Counted from the stretch's first letter, positions 1-6,650 are shown. The stretch: DNA of 18,928 bases from an uncultured Eubacteriales bacterium (GCA_900544945.1 UQXG01000026.1:1-18928); one strand, 5' to 3'. A program made the numbers and translations. Notes: generated by a model not told the origin, from the letters alone.

Positions 1-41
1 TGGCTATGTTGACCCATAGGGGCTCTTAACGAGTCAACCCC

Positions 42-72
42 TTCTTGTTACTGAGCAGGGTACGGGAGTCGA
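42..72 (-). repeat. Partial duplicate of tRNA-Gly 3' end and flank
   Basis: Positions 53-72 repeat positions 226-245, the 3' end of the tRNA-Gly gene, with a single mismatch. The tRNA-distal flank TTCTTGT is also shared, although the few bases between differ. Only the T-arm half, the acceptor and the flank are present, so this is not a functional tRNA. It could be a truncated tandem tRNA copy or an attachment-site-like duplication. Sequence 1-41 shows only a short GTTGAC/GTCAAC inverted repeat and no gene. Confidence 0.55.
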
Positions 73-173
73 TTGCCGATTTGCCGGAGCAAATCGTAAG
101 GAGCAAGTGCCATCCAGCTGGCACTTGGCAAATGTCCACCGGACATTTGCATTTTGATTTGTTCGATTCCCGT
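62..173. repeat. Nested palindromic element with tRNA-end sequences
   Basis: Three hairpins stand side by side: 77-96 (8-bp stem, loop CGGA), 104-127 (9-bp stem) and 128-150 (10-bp stem, loop ACC). They are enclosed by an outer imperfect inverted repeat, ACGGGAGTCGA at 62-72 and TCGATTCCCGT at 163-173, with one mismatch. Drawn as RNA or single-stranded DNA this gives a cloverleaf-like shape. Both outer arms match the T-loop/T-stem of the neighbouring tRNA-Gly. No coding sequence is convincing here. It is probably a MITE/REP-like insertion or a rearranged tRNA remnant; its function is unknown. Confidence 0.6.
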
Positions 174-184
174 CCGTCCTCAAG

Positions 185-224
185 ATACAAGAAAAGCACC
201 CCTGGTGGGGTGCTTTTCTTGTAT
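185..224 (-). terminator. Perfect 18-bp hairpin after tRNA-Gly
   Basis: Positions 185-202 and 207-224 are perfectly complementary around the loop TGGT. The GC-rich core (GCACCCC/GGGGTGC) is followed by TTTTCTTGT on both strands, as expected for a bidirectional Rho-independent terminator. Its last base is also the terminal A of the encoded CCA, so the hairpin starts directly at the mature tRNA end. It would stop minus-strand transcription from the tRNA and possibly mgtE readthrough. Confidence 0.8.
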
Positions 225-297
225 GGAGCAGGGTACGGGAATCGAACCCGCCTCTGTGGCTTGGGAAGCGACCGTTCTACCGATGAACTAACCCTGC
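224..297 (-). tRNA. tRNA-Gly(CCC)
   Basis: The 74-nt minus-strand sequence folds as a tRNA. It has acceptor GCAGGGT/ACCCTGC, D-stem GTTC/GAAC with a 7-nt loop, anticodon loop TTCCCAA (anticodon CCC), T-loop TTCGATT, discriminator T and an encoded CCA. It would read GGG glycine codons. The anticodon stem (GTCGC/GCCAC) carries a C-C mismatch in its third pair, which is unusual but does not break the fold. A sigma-70 promoter lies just upstream and a terminator hairpin immediately downstream, so it can be its own transcription unit. Confidence 0.93.
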
Positions 298-308
298 GTT
301 GTGGGGTC

Positions 309-337
309 ATTATAACAGACCCCGGCCAAAAAATCAA
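309..337 (-). promoter_or_regulatory. Promoter of tRNA-Gly
   Basis: On the minus strand TTGATT (332-337) is separated by 17 nt from a perfect TATAAT (309-314), about 12 nt upstream of the tRNA 5' end. A GGGGTC/GACCCC inverted repeat brackets the -10 box. No separate terminator for mgtE is visible between 298 and 363, so mgtE transcripts may run into the tRNA and stop at the hairpin 185-224. Confidence 0.75.
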
Positions 338-363
338 TCCCTTTTTGTCGAATTGGAGCCGTC

Positions 364-1743
364 TTACAGTCCCAGAATGGACTTGGCGAACATGAAGTAC
401 ACCAGAAGGCTCAGGGCATCCACAATGGTGGTGATGAAAGGCGAAGCCATCACCGCCGGGTCAAAGCCCAGACGCTTGGCAAGCAGCGGCAGGGTGCAGC
501 CCACGAACTTGGCCATAATCACCGTCACCCCCAGGGTCAGGCTCACGACCCCCGCCACCAGCAGACTGATGCTGGCGTTGCCCATGAGCATCCGATCCAC
601 CACCAGCACCTTCACGAAGCACAGTGCCGCCAGGGTAACGCCGCAGAGAACGGCTGTCTGGAGTTCCTTCCACATGACCCGGAAAATATCCTCGAATTTC
701 AGCTCATCCAGACTCAGGGAACGGATCACCGTCACAGAGGACTGGGAGCCGCAGTTACCGCCGGTGTCCATCAGCATGGGGATGAAGGCGGTCAGGGCAG
801 GCAGCAGGGCCAGGGCGCTTTCAAAGGACGAAATAATCATTCCCGTGAAGGTTGCCGACACCATCAGCAGCATCAGCCAGGGAATCCGGTGCTTGTACAG
901 ATCAAAAGGCGAGCTCTTCAGATAGGTCTTCTCGGAAGGAGTCATAGCCGCCATGATCTCCATATCCTCGGTGGCCTCTTCTTCCATGACGTCCATGGCG
1001 TCGTCGAAGGTGACGATACCCACCATCCGGTGCTCCCCGTCCACCACAGGCAGAGCCAGGAAGTTGTACTTGCTGAACATCCGGGCCACTTCCTCCTGGT
1101 CGGTCTGGGTGGTGACGCAGATCAGGTTGGTGATCATCAACTCTTCAATTTTATCGTCGTCATCCTCCGCCAGAAGCAGATCCTTCACGGTGACAATGCC
1201 CAGGAGCTTTCGGTCACTGGCGGTGACGTAACAGGTGTAAATGGTCTCCTTGTCCACGCCCTGCCGACGAATCCGCAGGATGGCCTCGCCCACGGTCATT
1301 TCCGGCCGCAGGGAGACGTACTCCGTGGTCATAATGGAACCGGCGGAGTTTTCGGGATAGCGCAGAATCTGGTTGATGGAGTGGCGCATTTCCGGATCCG
1401 CGTGGCACAGAATCCGCCGCACCACGTTGGCGGGCATTTCCTCCACGATATCCGCCGCATCGTCCACATACAATTCGTCCAGGACTTCCTTCAGCTCGTT
1501 ATCGGAGAAGCTGCGAATCAGCAGCTCCTGAGCCTCCGGCTCCATCTCCACAAAGGTTTCCGCAGCCAGCTCCTTGGGGAGCAGCCGGAACATCAGAGGA
1601 ATCTGCTTTTCCTCCAGACAGTCAAACAGTCCTGCCACGTCGCTGGGATTCATGGTAATCAGAATGTCCCGCAAAGTCGGGTACTTCTTCTCCTCCAGCA
1701 TGGTGAGGACTGCTTTTTCTACAATTTCAAAACGTTCAGCCAT
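364..1743 (-). CDS. mgtE: Magnesium transporter MgtE
   Basis: Homodimeric Mg2+ channel/transporter of the cytoplasmic membrane. The 459 residues are a normal full length. The order is an N-terminal acidic helical MgtE_N domain (about 20-130), a pair of CBS domains (about 135-255) that sense cytosolic Mg2+ in characterised homologues, then a C-terminal part with about five membrane helices (287-459). The family signature PMLMDTGGNCGSQSSV is at 322-337, and the pore-lining aspartate is probably D442 in FITTIVDAL. The ATG has an AGGAGG-type site six or seven bases upstream. The gene is preceded by a long leader with an upstream ORF, a hairpin and a fold-back repeat; no M-box riboswitch core was recognised. 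Family assignment is secure; regulation is inferred. Confidence 0.97.
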   Translation of the reverse strand: MAERFEIVEKAVLTMLEEKKYPTLRDILITMNPSDVAGLFDCLEEKQIPLMFRLLPKELAAETFVEMEPEAQELLIRSFSDNELKEVLDELYVDDAADIVEEMPANVVRRILCHADPEMRHSINQILRYPENSAGSIMTTEYVSLRPEMTVGEAILRIRRQGVDKETIYTCYVTASDRKLLGIVTVKDLLLAEDDDDKIEELMITNLICVTTQTDQEEVARMFSKYNFLALPVVDGEHRMVGIVTFDDAMDVMEEEATEDMEIMAAMTPSEKTYLKSSPFDLYKHRIPWLMLLMVSATFTGMIISSFESALALLPALTAFIPMLMDTGGNCGSQSSVTVIRSLSLDELKFEDIFRVMWKELQTAVLCGVTLAALCFVKVLVVDRMLMGNASISLLVAGVVSLTLGVTVIMAKFVGCTLPLLAKRLGFDPAVMASPFITTIVDALSLLVYFMFAKSILGL

Positions 1744-1765
1744 GATTTCCCTCCTATTTTATTTG

Positions 1766-1932
1766 TGGGGGAAACTCTGAATCTATCGCCTGCGGCTGGG
1801 TGCGGATCTTTTCCTCTGGCTGTGCAGCATCCAAAATGGGAAATACACAAAGTATTCCTCCATTTTTGATGCTTTCATCCAGTGAAAAATCTCTCGCCCC
1901 CAGCTCTTGTCAATAGAATCATAGCTTCCCCA
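1766..1932. mobile_element. 167-bp fold-back (MITE-like) element in mgtE leader
   Basis: The whole segment is one long imperfect palindrome centred near 1849. The arms 1766-1846 and 1852-1932 run TGGGGGAAAC... inward and match along their length; the innermost part (AAAATGGG..AATAC / GTATT..CCATTTT) is almost perfect, with the loop ACAAA. There is no coding capacity. A second, partial copy lies at 18876-18928 (37 of 44 aligned bases identical by hand count), so this is a dispersed repeat. It sits between the mgtE promoter and its ribosome binding site and ends about 22 nt before the start codon. No clear target-site duplication is visible. Confidence 0.75.
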
Positions 1933-1938
1933 ATAAGA

Positions 1939-2007
1939 GGCAATTTATCTGGTCGAAGCAAGAAGGCTCACCAGAGAGCCCGCGCTACTTCGACCAGGTA
2001 TATTGCC
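1939..2007 (-). promoter_or_regulatory. Long hairpin in mgtE leader
   Basis: A 10-bp perfect stem, CTGGTCGAAG (1949-1958) with CTTCGACCAG (1988-1997), encloses a smaller GGCTC/GAGCC stem (1965-1969/1976-1980). It is extended outward by GGCAAT/ATTGCC (1939-1944/2002-2007). It covers most of the small leader ORF, so translation of that ORF would melt it. No U-tract follows, so a role as a simple terminator is unlikely; a translational or attenuation role is inference. Confidence 0.6.
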
Positions 2008-2025
2008 GCTGCCGCCAGCATCCAT
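1945..2025 (-). CDS. Putative 26-residue leader peptide upstream of mgtE
   Basis: An ATG at 2023-2025 is preceded by AAGGAGG with a 7-nt spacing, as good a ribosome binding site as any in the window. It opens 26 codons beginning MDAGGSGNIPG and ending LLASTR, with a TAA at 1945-1947. A second ATG four bases downstream opens a different 17-codon frame beginning MLAAAAIYLV. The ORF begins about 25 nt after the predicted transcription start and ends about 200 nt before mgtE. The peptide matches nothing I recognise, has no transmembrane look and is not rich in Asp/Glu/Pro like MgtL. The excellent ribosome site and the overlap with a hairpin suggest a regulatory leader ORF, but translation is unproven. 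Confidence 0.4.
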   Translation of the reverse strand: MDAGGSGNIPGRSSAGSLVSLLASTR

Positions 2026-2040
2026 GGTGGTACCTCCTTC

Positions 2041-2054
2041 ATTAAATATTTAAT
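2041..2054. promoter_or_regulatory. Palindrome ATTAAATATTTAAT at mgtE start site
   Basis: A perfect 14-bp AT-only palindrome lies 3-4 bp downstream of the mgtE -10 box and therefore over the expected transcription start. That is a typical place for a repressor operator. Chance is possible in an AT-rich stretch. Confidence 0.35.
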
Positions 2055-2057
2055 CTT

Positions 2058-2086
2058 ATTCTACCCATTCAAGTGCTAAATGTCAA
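2058..2086 (-). promoter_or_regulatory. Promoter of mgtE
   Basis: On the minus strand a consensus TTGACA (2081-2086) is followed by 17 nt and TAGAAT (2058-2063). Transcription would start near 2050, giving a 5' leader of about 305-310 nt before mgtE. It is arranged back to back with the GNAT promoter, the two -35 boxes being 2 bp apart. Confidence 0.8.
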
Positions 2087-2088
2087 CC

Positions 2089-2117
2089 TTGACGAAGGCT
2101 TTTTTGTGACGTAAAAT
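2089..2117 (+). promoter_or_regulatory. Promoter of GNAT acetyltransferase gene
   Basis: TTGACG (2089-2094), a 17-nt spacer and TAAAAT (2112-2117) lie about 60 bp upstream of the GNAT start codon. It is divergent from and almost touching the mgtE promoter. Confidence 0.7.
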
Positions 2118-2177
2118 GAAGGTGTCGGAGTTTCCCTCCCCGGCCCTACACCCAATCGTCAAAGTGAGGTCATTCTG

Positions 2178-2774
2178 ATGCTTCGTTTCGCCCGGGAAGC
2201 GGATCTTCCGGAAATGCTGGAAATCTACGCCCCCTATGTGCTGAACACCACCGTAAGCTTTGAGTACGCGCCCCCCTCCCCGGCGGAATTCCGCCGCCGG
2301 TTCACCGAATACACCAAGCAGTTCCCCTGGCTGGTCTGGGAGGAAGGGAATCGGATTCTGGGCTACGCCTACGCCAGCGCCCCCTTCACCCGGGAGGCCT
2401 ATCAGTGGTGCGCCGAGCCGACCATCTATCTGCGCCAAGAAGCCCAGGGCAAGGACATTGCCCGGAAGCTCTACGCCGTGCTGGAGGAAATCCTCTTTTC
2501 CCAGGGCTATCAGGTGCTCTACAGCCTGGTCTGCGGGGAAAATATACCGTCCATCCGCTTTCACGAGAAAAACGGCTACCGGATCCGGGCGGAATTTCCC
2601 CGGCAGGGCTTTAAGCTGGGCCGGTGGTTGGATATGTTATGGTTGGAAAAACGGCCGGAAATAGCAAACATTCCCAGTGCTCCCCCATGCAAATGGGCAG
2701 AAATTGTGCAAAATAACGAAAGTCTCAGAAATATTTTAGATAAATTGTCCATTTGCGAATCGCAAAAAGTATGA
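2178..2774 (+). CDS. GNAT N-acetyltransferase, phosphinothricin acetyltransferase-like
   Basis: Acetyl-CoA dependent N-acetyltransferase of the PAT/Bar-like GNAT group. The opening (LRFAREADLPEMLEIYAPYV) and the stretch NTTVSFEYAPPSPAEFRRR are typical of that group. The acetyl-CoA site is around residues 90-100 (LRQEAQGKDIARKL, a degenerate Q/RxxGxG/A), followed by ENIPSIRFHEKNGY. Related enzymes acetylate phosphinothricin, methionine sulfone or unknown small amines; the substrate here cannot be told. The 198 residues exceed the usual 165-185; the last roughly 30 (from about PSAPPCKW) look unrelated, are AT-rich at DNA level and overlap the candidate glgC promoter, so the tail may be a readthrough extension. 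GAGG lies 8 nt before the ATG. Family sure, substrate not. Confidence 0.88.
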   Translation: MLRFAREADLPEMLEIYAPYVLNTTVSFEYAPPSPAEFRRRFTEYTKQFPWLVWEEGNRILGYAYASAPFTREAYQWCAEPTIYLRQEAQGKDIARKLYAVLEEILFSQGYQVLYSLVCGENIPSIRFHEKNGYRIRAEFPRQGFKLGRWLDMLWLEKRPEIANIPSAPPCKWAEIVQNNESLRNILDKLSICESQKV

Positions 2775-2780
2775 TATGTT
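2752..2780 (+). promoter_or_regulatory. Candidate glgC promoter with TTGCGAATCGCAA palindrome
   Basis: The 3' end of the GNAT frame is AT-rich and contains TTTGCG (2752-2757), a 17-nt spacer and TATGTT (2775-2780). Alternatives are TTGTCC (2745) with TATGAT (2770) at 19 nt, and TTGCGA with TGTTAT at 18 nt. A perfect 13-bp palindrome TTGCGAATCGCAA (2753-2765) overlaps the -35/spacer and may be an operator. The boxes are imperfect, so the exact promoter is uncertain. Confidence 0.45.
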
Positions 2781-2863
2781 ATGGGTGCGAAGAAATGTGC
2801 ATGCCGCGTTTTGAAAACACGACCACCCGCGGCGTTCATCAAATCATATAAGGAGCTGTGACC

Positions 2864-4054
2864 ATGTATTTTCAGAAAAAACGTGTAATCGCCATGCTGC
2901 TGGCCGGTGGCCAGGGCAGCCGTCTGAAGGTTCTGACGGAGAAAACCGCCAAGCCTGCCGTCCCCTTCGGCGGCAAGTACCGCATCATCGACTTTCCTCT
3001 GTCCAACTGCGTCAATTCCGGTATCGACACCGTAGGTATTCTCACCCAATATCAGCCTCTGGAGCTCAATGAGTACATCGGCAACGGCCAGCCCTGGGGT
3101 CTGAACAAGACCCACTCCTGCGCCCAGGTTCTGCCTCCCTACGAGCGGCATGACAAGAAGTCCGGCTGGTACAAGGGCACCGCCAACGCCATCTATCAGA
3201 ACATCGATTTTGTGGATCGCTTCAACCCGGATTATGTGGTCATTCTCTCCGGCGACCATATCTATAAAATGGACTACAGCGCCATGGTGGAGTATCACGA
3301 GAAGCACGGCGCTTCCTGCACCATCGCCGTGCGCAGTGTGCCCCTGGCGGAGGCCTCCCGGTTCGGCATTCTGAACACCAATCCGGACAATACCATCTAC
3401 GAATTTGAGGAGAAACCCGCCCATCCCAAGTCCACCAACGCCTCCATGGGCATCTACTGCTTCACCTGGAGCGTTCTGAGGGACGCGCTGATGTTCGACG
3501 AGGACGACCCCAATTCCGCCAACGACTTCGGCAAGAACATCATCCCCATGCTGCTGACCTCCGGCCACAAGCTGATGGCCTATCCCTTCGACGGCTACTG
3601 GAAGGACGTGGGAACCATCGACTCTCTGTGGGAGGCCAACATGGAGCTTCTGGGCAAGGAGCCTGCCTTCCAGCTCCGGGGCAATAAGCGTTCCACCATC
3701 TACGCCCGGAACTCCGCGCTGCCCTCTTCCTACATCGACACCAAGGCCGTCATTTCCGACTCCTTCGTGGCCGAGGGCTGTGAGGTCTACGGCAAGGTGA
3801 AGCATTCCGTCATCTCCGTAGGCTGCACCATCGGCGAGGGTGCCCAGATCGAGGACGCGGTGGTCATGCCCGGCGTGGTCATCGAGGCCGGTGCCATCGT
3901 CCGCAACGCCATCCTGGGGGAAAACTCCCGGGTCTGCCGGAACGCGGTGGTAGGCGGCGCCTTCGCCCCCAACGAAAAGAAGCGGATCAGCGTTACCTCC
4001 AAGGGCGCTGTGGTCGAAGCCAATGCCGTGCTGAGGCCCGGCGACATGCTGTAA
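2864..4054 (+). CDS. glgC: Glucose-1-phosphate adenylyltransferase, catalytic subunit GlgC
   Basis: Makes ADP-glucose from glucose-1-phosphate and ATP, the committed step of bacterial glycogen synthesis. The nucleotidyltransferase domain begins with MLLAGGQGSRLK (about residues 11-22), then KPAVPFGGKYRIIDFPLSN and the catalytic-Asp motif LSGDHIYKMDY; a left-handed beta-helix makes up the C-terminal third. I place the start at the ATG at 2864, because AGGAG lies 8 nt upstream, whereas the in-frame GTG at 2858 would be only 2 nt from it; the protein is then 396 residues, normal for the family. glgD follows after 16 bp and glgA overlaps glgD, forming a glgCDA operon. In Firmicutes GlgC pairs with GlgD in a heterotetramer. 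Confidence 0.97.
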   Translation: MYFQKKRVIAMLLAGGQGSRLKVLTEKTAKPAVPFGGKYRIIDFPLSNCVNSGIDTVGILTQYQPLELNEYIGNGQPWGLNKTHSCAQVLPPYERHDKKSGWYKGTANAIYQNIDFVDRFNPDYVVILSGDHIYKMDYSAMVEYHEKHGASCTIAVRSVPLAEASRFGILNTNPDNTIYEFEEKPAHPKSTNASMGIYCFTWSVLRDALMFDEDDPNSANDFGKNIIPMLLTSGHKLMAYPFDGYWKDVGTIDSLWEANMELLGKEPAFQLRGNKRSTIYARNSALPSSYIDTKAVISDSFVAEGCEVYGKVKHSVISVGCTIGEGAQIEDAVVMPGVVIEAGAIVRNAILGENSRVCRNAVVGGAFAPNEKKRISVTSKGAVVEANAVLRPGDML

Positions 4055-4070
4055 ATAGGAGGATACCACA

Positions 4071-5183
4071 ATGAACGTAATGGGTATTATCTTTACCAAT
4101 GACGCGGACATGGGTGAGCTGACGGACAAGCGCACCATGGCCTCTCTTCCCTTCGGCGGCCGCTACCGCCAGGTGGACTTCGCCCTGTCCAATCTGAGCA
4201 ACGCCGGCGTGCGCCATGTGGGCGTGATCTCCCGGCACAATTACCAGTCCCTGATGAACCACATCGGCGACGGTGAGGAATGGGGTCTGGAACTGGAGGA
4301 GGGCGGTCTGGAATTTTTGACTCCCTATGCCCAGTCCTCCACCCACACCTACCGGGGCAAGCTGGAGTCCCTGTCCAACGCCATGGACTTCCTGGAGTGC
4401 GGTGCCGGGGATGAGCTGGTGGTCATGACCGACTCCGCCATTCTATCCAACATCGACCTGAACCCGGTGCTCAGTGCCCACGTTGCCTCCGGCAAGGATG
4501 TGACCGTGGTCACCAAGGCCGGCATCTGCAACGGCGAGAAGGTCATTGACCTGGCCCTGAAGGTGGACGACAAGGGTGAGGTCACCGACATGATGGTAGA
4601 CTACGCCGCTCCCGCGGACTACGTTTCCTCCATGGATATCTTCGTCCTGGACAAGGCCTTCCTGATCCGCTCCGTCAAGGAGATGATCGCCCGGGACAAG
4701 TTCCACATGGACCGGGATCTGGTCATGGGCGGCTGGCAGCGCAATGTGGTCACCGTGAACACCTTCCCCTTCGAGGGCGTGGCCATGTACAACGAGTCCG
4801 TAGAGGAATACTTCAATCATTCTCTGTCTCTGCTGAACGGCGATATCCGCGCGGATATCTTCAACGGCCGTCATCCCATCTATACCAAGGTGCGCTTCCG
4901 TGTTCCCACCTACTACGGCGAGGACAGCCGGATCGACAACGCCCTGGTGGCCGACGGCTGTATGCTGGAGGGCGAGGTCAAGGACTCCGTTCTGTTCCGC
5001 AACGTCACCGTCTGCAAGGACGCCCAGGTGGAAAACTGCATCCTCTTCAACGATGCTGTCATCGGCGAGGGCGCGGAGCTGAAGTATGCCATTCTGGATA
5101 AGAACGTCACCGTTACCCCCGGTGCCAAGCTCATCGGCACCAAGAAGAATCCCGTCATCGTCAAGCGAGGAGAAACTGTATGA
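4071..5183 (+). CDS. glgD: GlgD, regulatory subunit of ADP-glucose pyrophosphorylase
   Basis: A paralogue of GlgC (370 residues) that in Firmicutes forms a GlgC/GlgD complex with higher activity than GlgC alone. It keeps the fold landmarks (LPFGGRYRQVDFALSNLSNAG near residue 25, beta-helix repeats at the C-terminus). The glycine-rich nucleotide loop of GlgC is replaced by FTNDADMGELTDKR. The region aligned with the catalytic SGDHIYKMD reads MTDSAILSNID, so the catalytic Asp appears lost. This supports a non-catalytic subunit. AGGAGG stands before the ATG. The stop overlaps the glgA start as ATGA, implying translational coupling. Confidence 0.96.
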   Translation: MNVMGIIFTNDADMGELTDKRTMASLPFGGRYRQVDFALSNLSNAGVRHVGVISRHNYQSLMNHIGDGEEWGLELEEGGLEFLTPYAQSSTHTYRGKLESLSNAMDFLECGAGDELVVMTDSAILSNIDLNPVLSAHVASGKDVTVVTKAGICNGEKVIDLALKVDDKGEVTDMMVDYAAPADYVSSMDIFVLDKAFLIRSVKEMIARDKFHMDRDLVMGGWQRNVVTVNTFPFEGVAMYNESVEEYFNHSLSLLNGDIRADIFNGRHPIYTKVRFRVPTYYGEDSRIDNALVADGCMLEGEVKDSVLFRNVTVCKDAQVENCILFNDAVIGEGAELKYAILDKNVTVTPGAKLIGTKKNPVIVKRGETV

Positions 5184-6625
5184 GAATTGCCATCTGCGCC
5201 TCCGAGGGCGCGCCCTACTGCAAATCCGGCGGTCTGGGAGACGTGATGGAGGCGCTGCCCGCCGCCCTGTCCCGGATCGAGGGCAATGAAGTCGCCCTGT
5301 TTTTGCCCTATTACCACAAAATCAAATCCAACACCGCCTACGTCACCGAAAAGATTGCCGAGTTCCGGGTGTCCCTGGGCTGGCGGCAGCAGTACTGCGC
5401 CGTCATGAAGCTGACGAACCGGGCGGATAAGGTTCAGGTCTATTTCCTGGACAGCGAATACTATTTCGGTGCCCGTACCGGCGCCATCTACGGCGATATG
5501 GACGACGGCGAACGCTTCGCCTTCTTCTCCCGAGCCTGCCTGGATGCCATGCTGGCCATCGAGTTTATCCCGGAGATCATCCAGTGCAACGACTGGCAGT
5601 GCGGTCTGATTCCCGTGTACCTGAAGGCGGTCTATCACGACCGGCTGGACAAAACCCGGTGCATGTACACCATCCACAACATCGAGTATCAGGGCTGGGC
5701 CAACAGCTCCTTCTTCGACGATATGCTGGCGCTGCCCTGGGAGTACCGTCCCACCCTGGACATGAACAACTCCGTCAACGTGATGAAGGGCGCTATTGAA
5801 ACCGCCGATCTCGTCACCACCGTGTCCGAGACCTACGCCCGGGAGCTGATGTATCCCTACTACGCCCACGGTCTGGACGGGATTCTGGCCAGCAACGCCT
5901 GGAAGCTCACCGGCATCACCAACGGCATTGATGTGAACACCTTCAATCCCGAGACCTCCAAGTCTCTGCCCGCCCACTTCAATTCCGAAACCTTCGTGGA
6001 GGGCAAGGCCAAGTGCAAGGCCGCCCTGCAAAAGGAGGTCGGTCTGCCCGAAGCCCCGGACGTGCCCCTGATGGTCATGGTCACGAGACTTGCCGGTCAC
6101 AAGGGTCTGGATCTGCTGTGCTACATCGCCCGGCGGCTCATGTGGGAGGAAAATGCCCAGCTGCTGATTCTGGGCACCGGCGAGCCCCAGTACGAGAACT
6201 TCTTCCGGGATCTGGCCAAGCAGCTGCCGGAGCAGGTTTCCGCTCAGATCACCTTCAACCTGGGACTGGCTGACCGGATCTATGCCGGCGGCGACATCTA
6301 TCTGATGCCCTCCAAGAGCGAGCCCTGCGGCCTGAGCCAGATGAACGCCATGCGCTACGGCACCGTGCCCGTGGTTCACGCCACCGGCGGCCTGAAGGAC
6401 ACCGTGCCTCCCTGCGACGCAGACGGTAAGGGCGGCCTGGGCTTCACCTTCCAGAGCTACAACGCCGACGATTTCTTCGCCTCCATCCAGCGGGCTTTGC
6501 ATCTGTACAACACAGATCGGGAGGCCTGGCGGGCTTTGCAGAAGAAGGAAATGGAAACGGACTTCAGCTGGGACGTTCCCGCGGCTCGGTATATGGAGCT
6601 GTTCCGGAATATGCTGTCCTGGTAA
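5180..6625 (+). CDS. glgA: Glycogen synthase (ADP-glucose), GT5 family
   Basis: Transfers glucose from ADP-glucose to the non-reducing end of alpha-1,4-glucan. GT-B fold of family GT5. The ADP-glucose binding KSGGLGD motif is at residues 15-21 (KTGGL variant). The C-terminal lobe has the VTRLAGHKGLDLL segment and SKSEPCGLSQMNAMRYG at 378-394 with the family's catalytic-site glutamate, E381, then ATGGLKDTV. At 481 residues the length is normal. It begins inside the glgD stop codon (ATGA) and is the last gene of the glg unit, followed by a strong terminator. glgB and glgP are not in the window. Confidence 0.97.
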   Translation: MRIAICASEGAPYCKSGGLGDVMEALPAALSRIEGNEVALFLPYYHKIKSNTAYVTEKIAEFRVSLGWRQQYCAVMKLTNRADKVQVYFLDSEYYFGARTGAIYGDMDDGERFAFFSRACLDAMLAIEFIPEIIQCNDWQCGLIPVYLKAVYHDRLDKTRCMYTIHNIEYQGWANSSFFDDMLALPWEYRPTLDMNNSVNVMKGAIETADLVTTVSETYARELMYPYYAHGLDGILASNAWKLTGITNGIDVNTFNPETSKSLPAHFNSETFVEGKAKCKAALQKEVGLPEAPDVPLMVMVTRLAGHKGLDLLCYIARRLMWEENAQLLILGTGEPQYENFFRDLAKQLPEQVSAQITFNLGLADRIYAGGDIYLMPSKSEPCGLSQMNAMRYGTVPVVHATGGLKDTVPPCDADGKGGLGFTFQSYNADDFFASIQRALHLYNTDREAWRALQKKEMETDFSWDVPAARYMELFRNMLSW

Positions 6626-6650
6626 CATCCAGGGGCAAAAAATACACATT

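Noticed and set aside
62..180. A second intact tRNA on the plus strand
   Set aside because: Only a T-arm-like 3' end is present; there is no matching 5' acceptor strand, D-arm or anticodon arm, and the inner hairpins have wrong sizes.
26..395. Open frames on both strands across the tRNA region
   Set aside because: They run through the tRNA gene, its promoter and perfect palindromes; frames like this over a tRNA are a well-known spurious call.
889..1869. Long plus-strand frame antisense to mgtE
   Set aside because: It is the shadow of a high-GC coding strand; mgtE has all family motifs, and this frame has no ribosome site or recognisable domain.
1744..2050. M-box (ykoK) Mg2+ riboswitch before mgtE
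   Set aside because: I could not find the conserved M-box core; the leader is instead occupied by a small ORF, a hairpin and a fold-back repeat. A covariance-model search would settle it.
2858..2863. GTG start for GlgC two codons upstream
   Set aside because: The GTG would lie only 2 nt from AGGAG; the ATG at 2864 has an 8-nt spacing.
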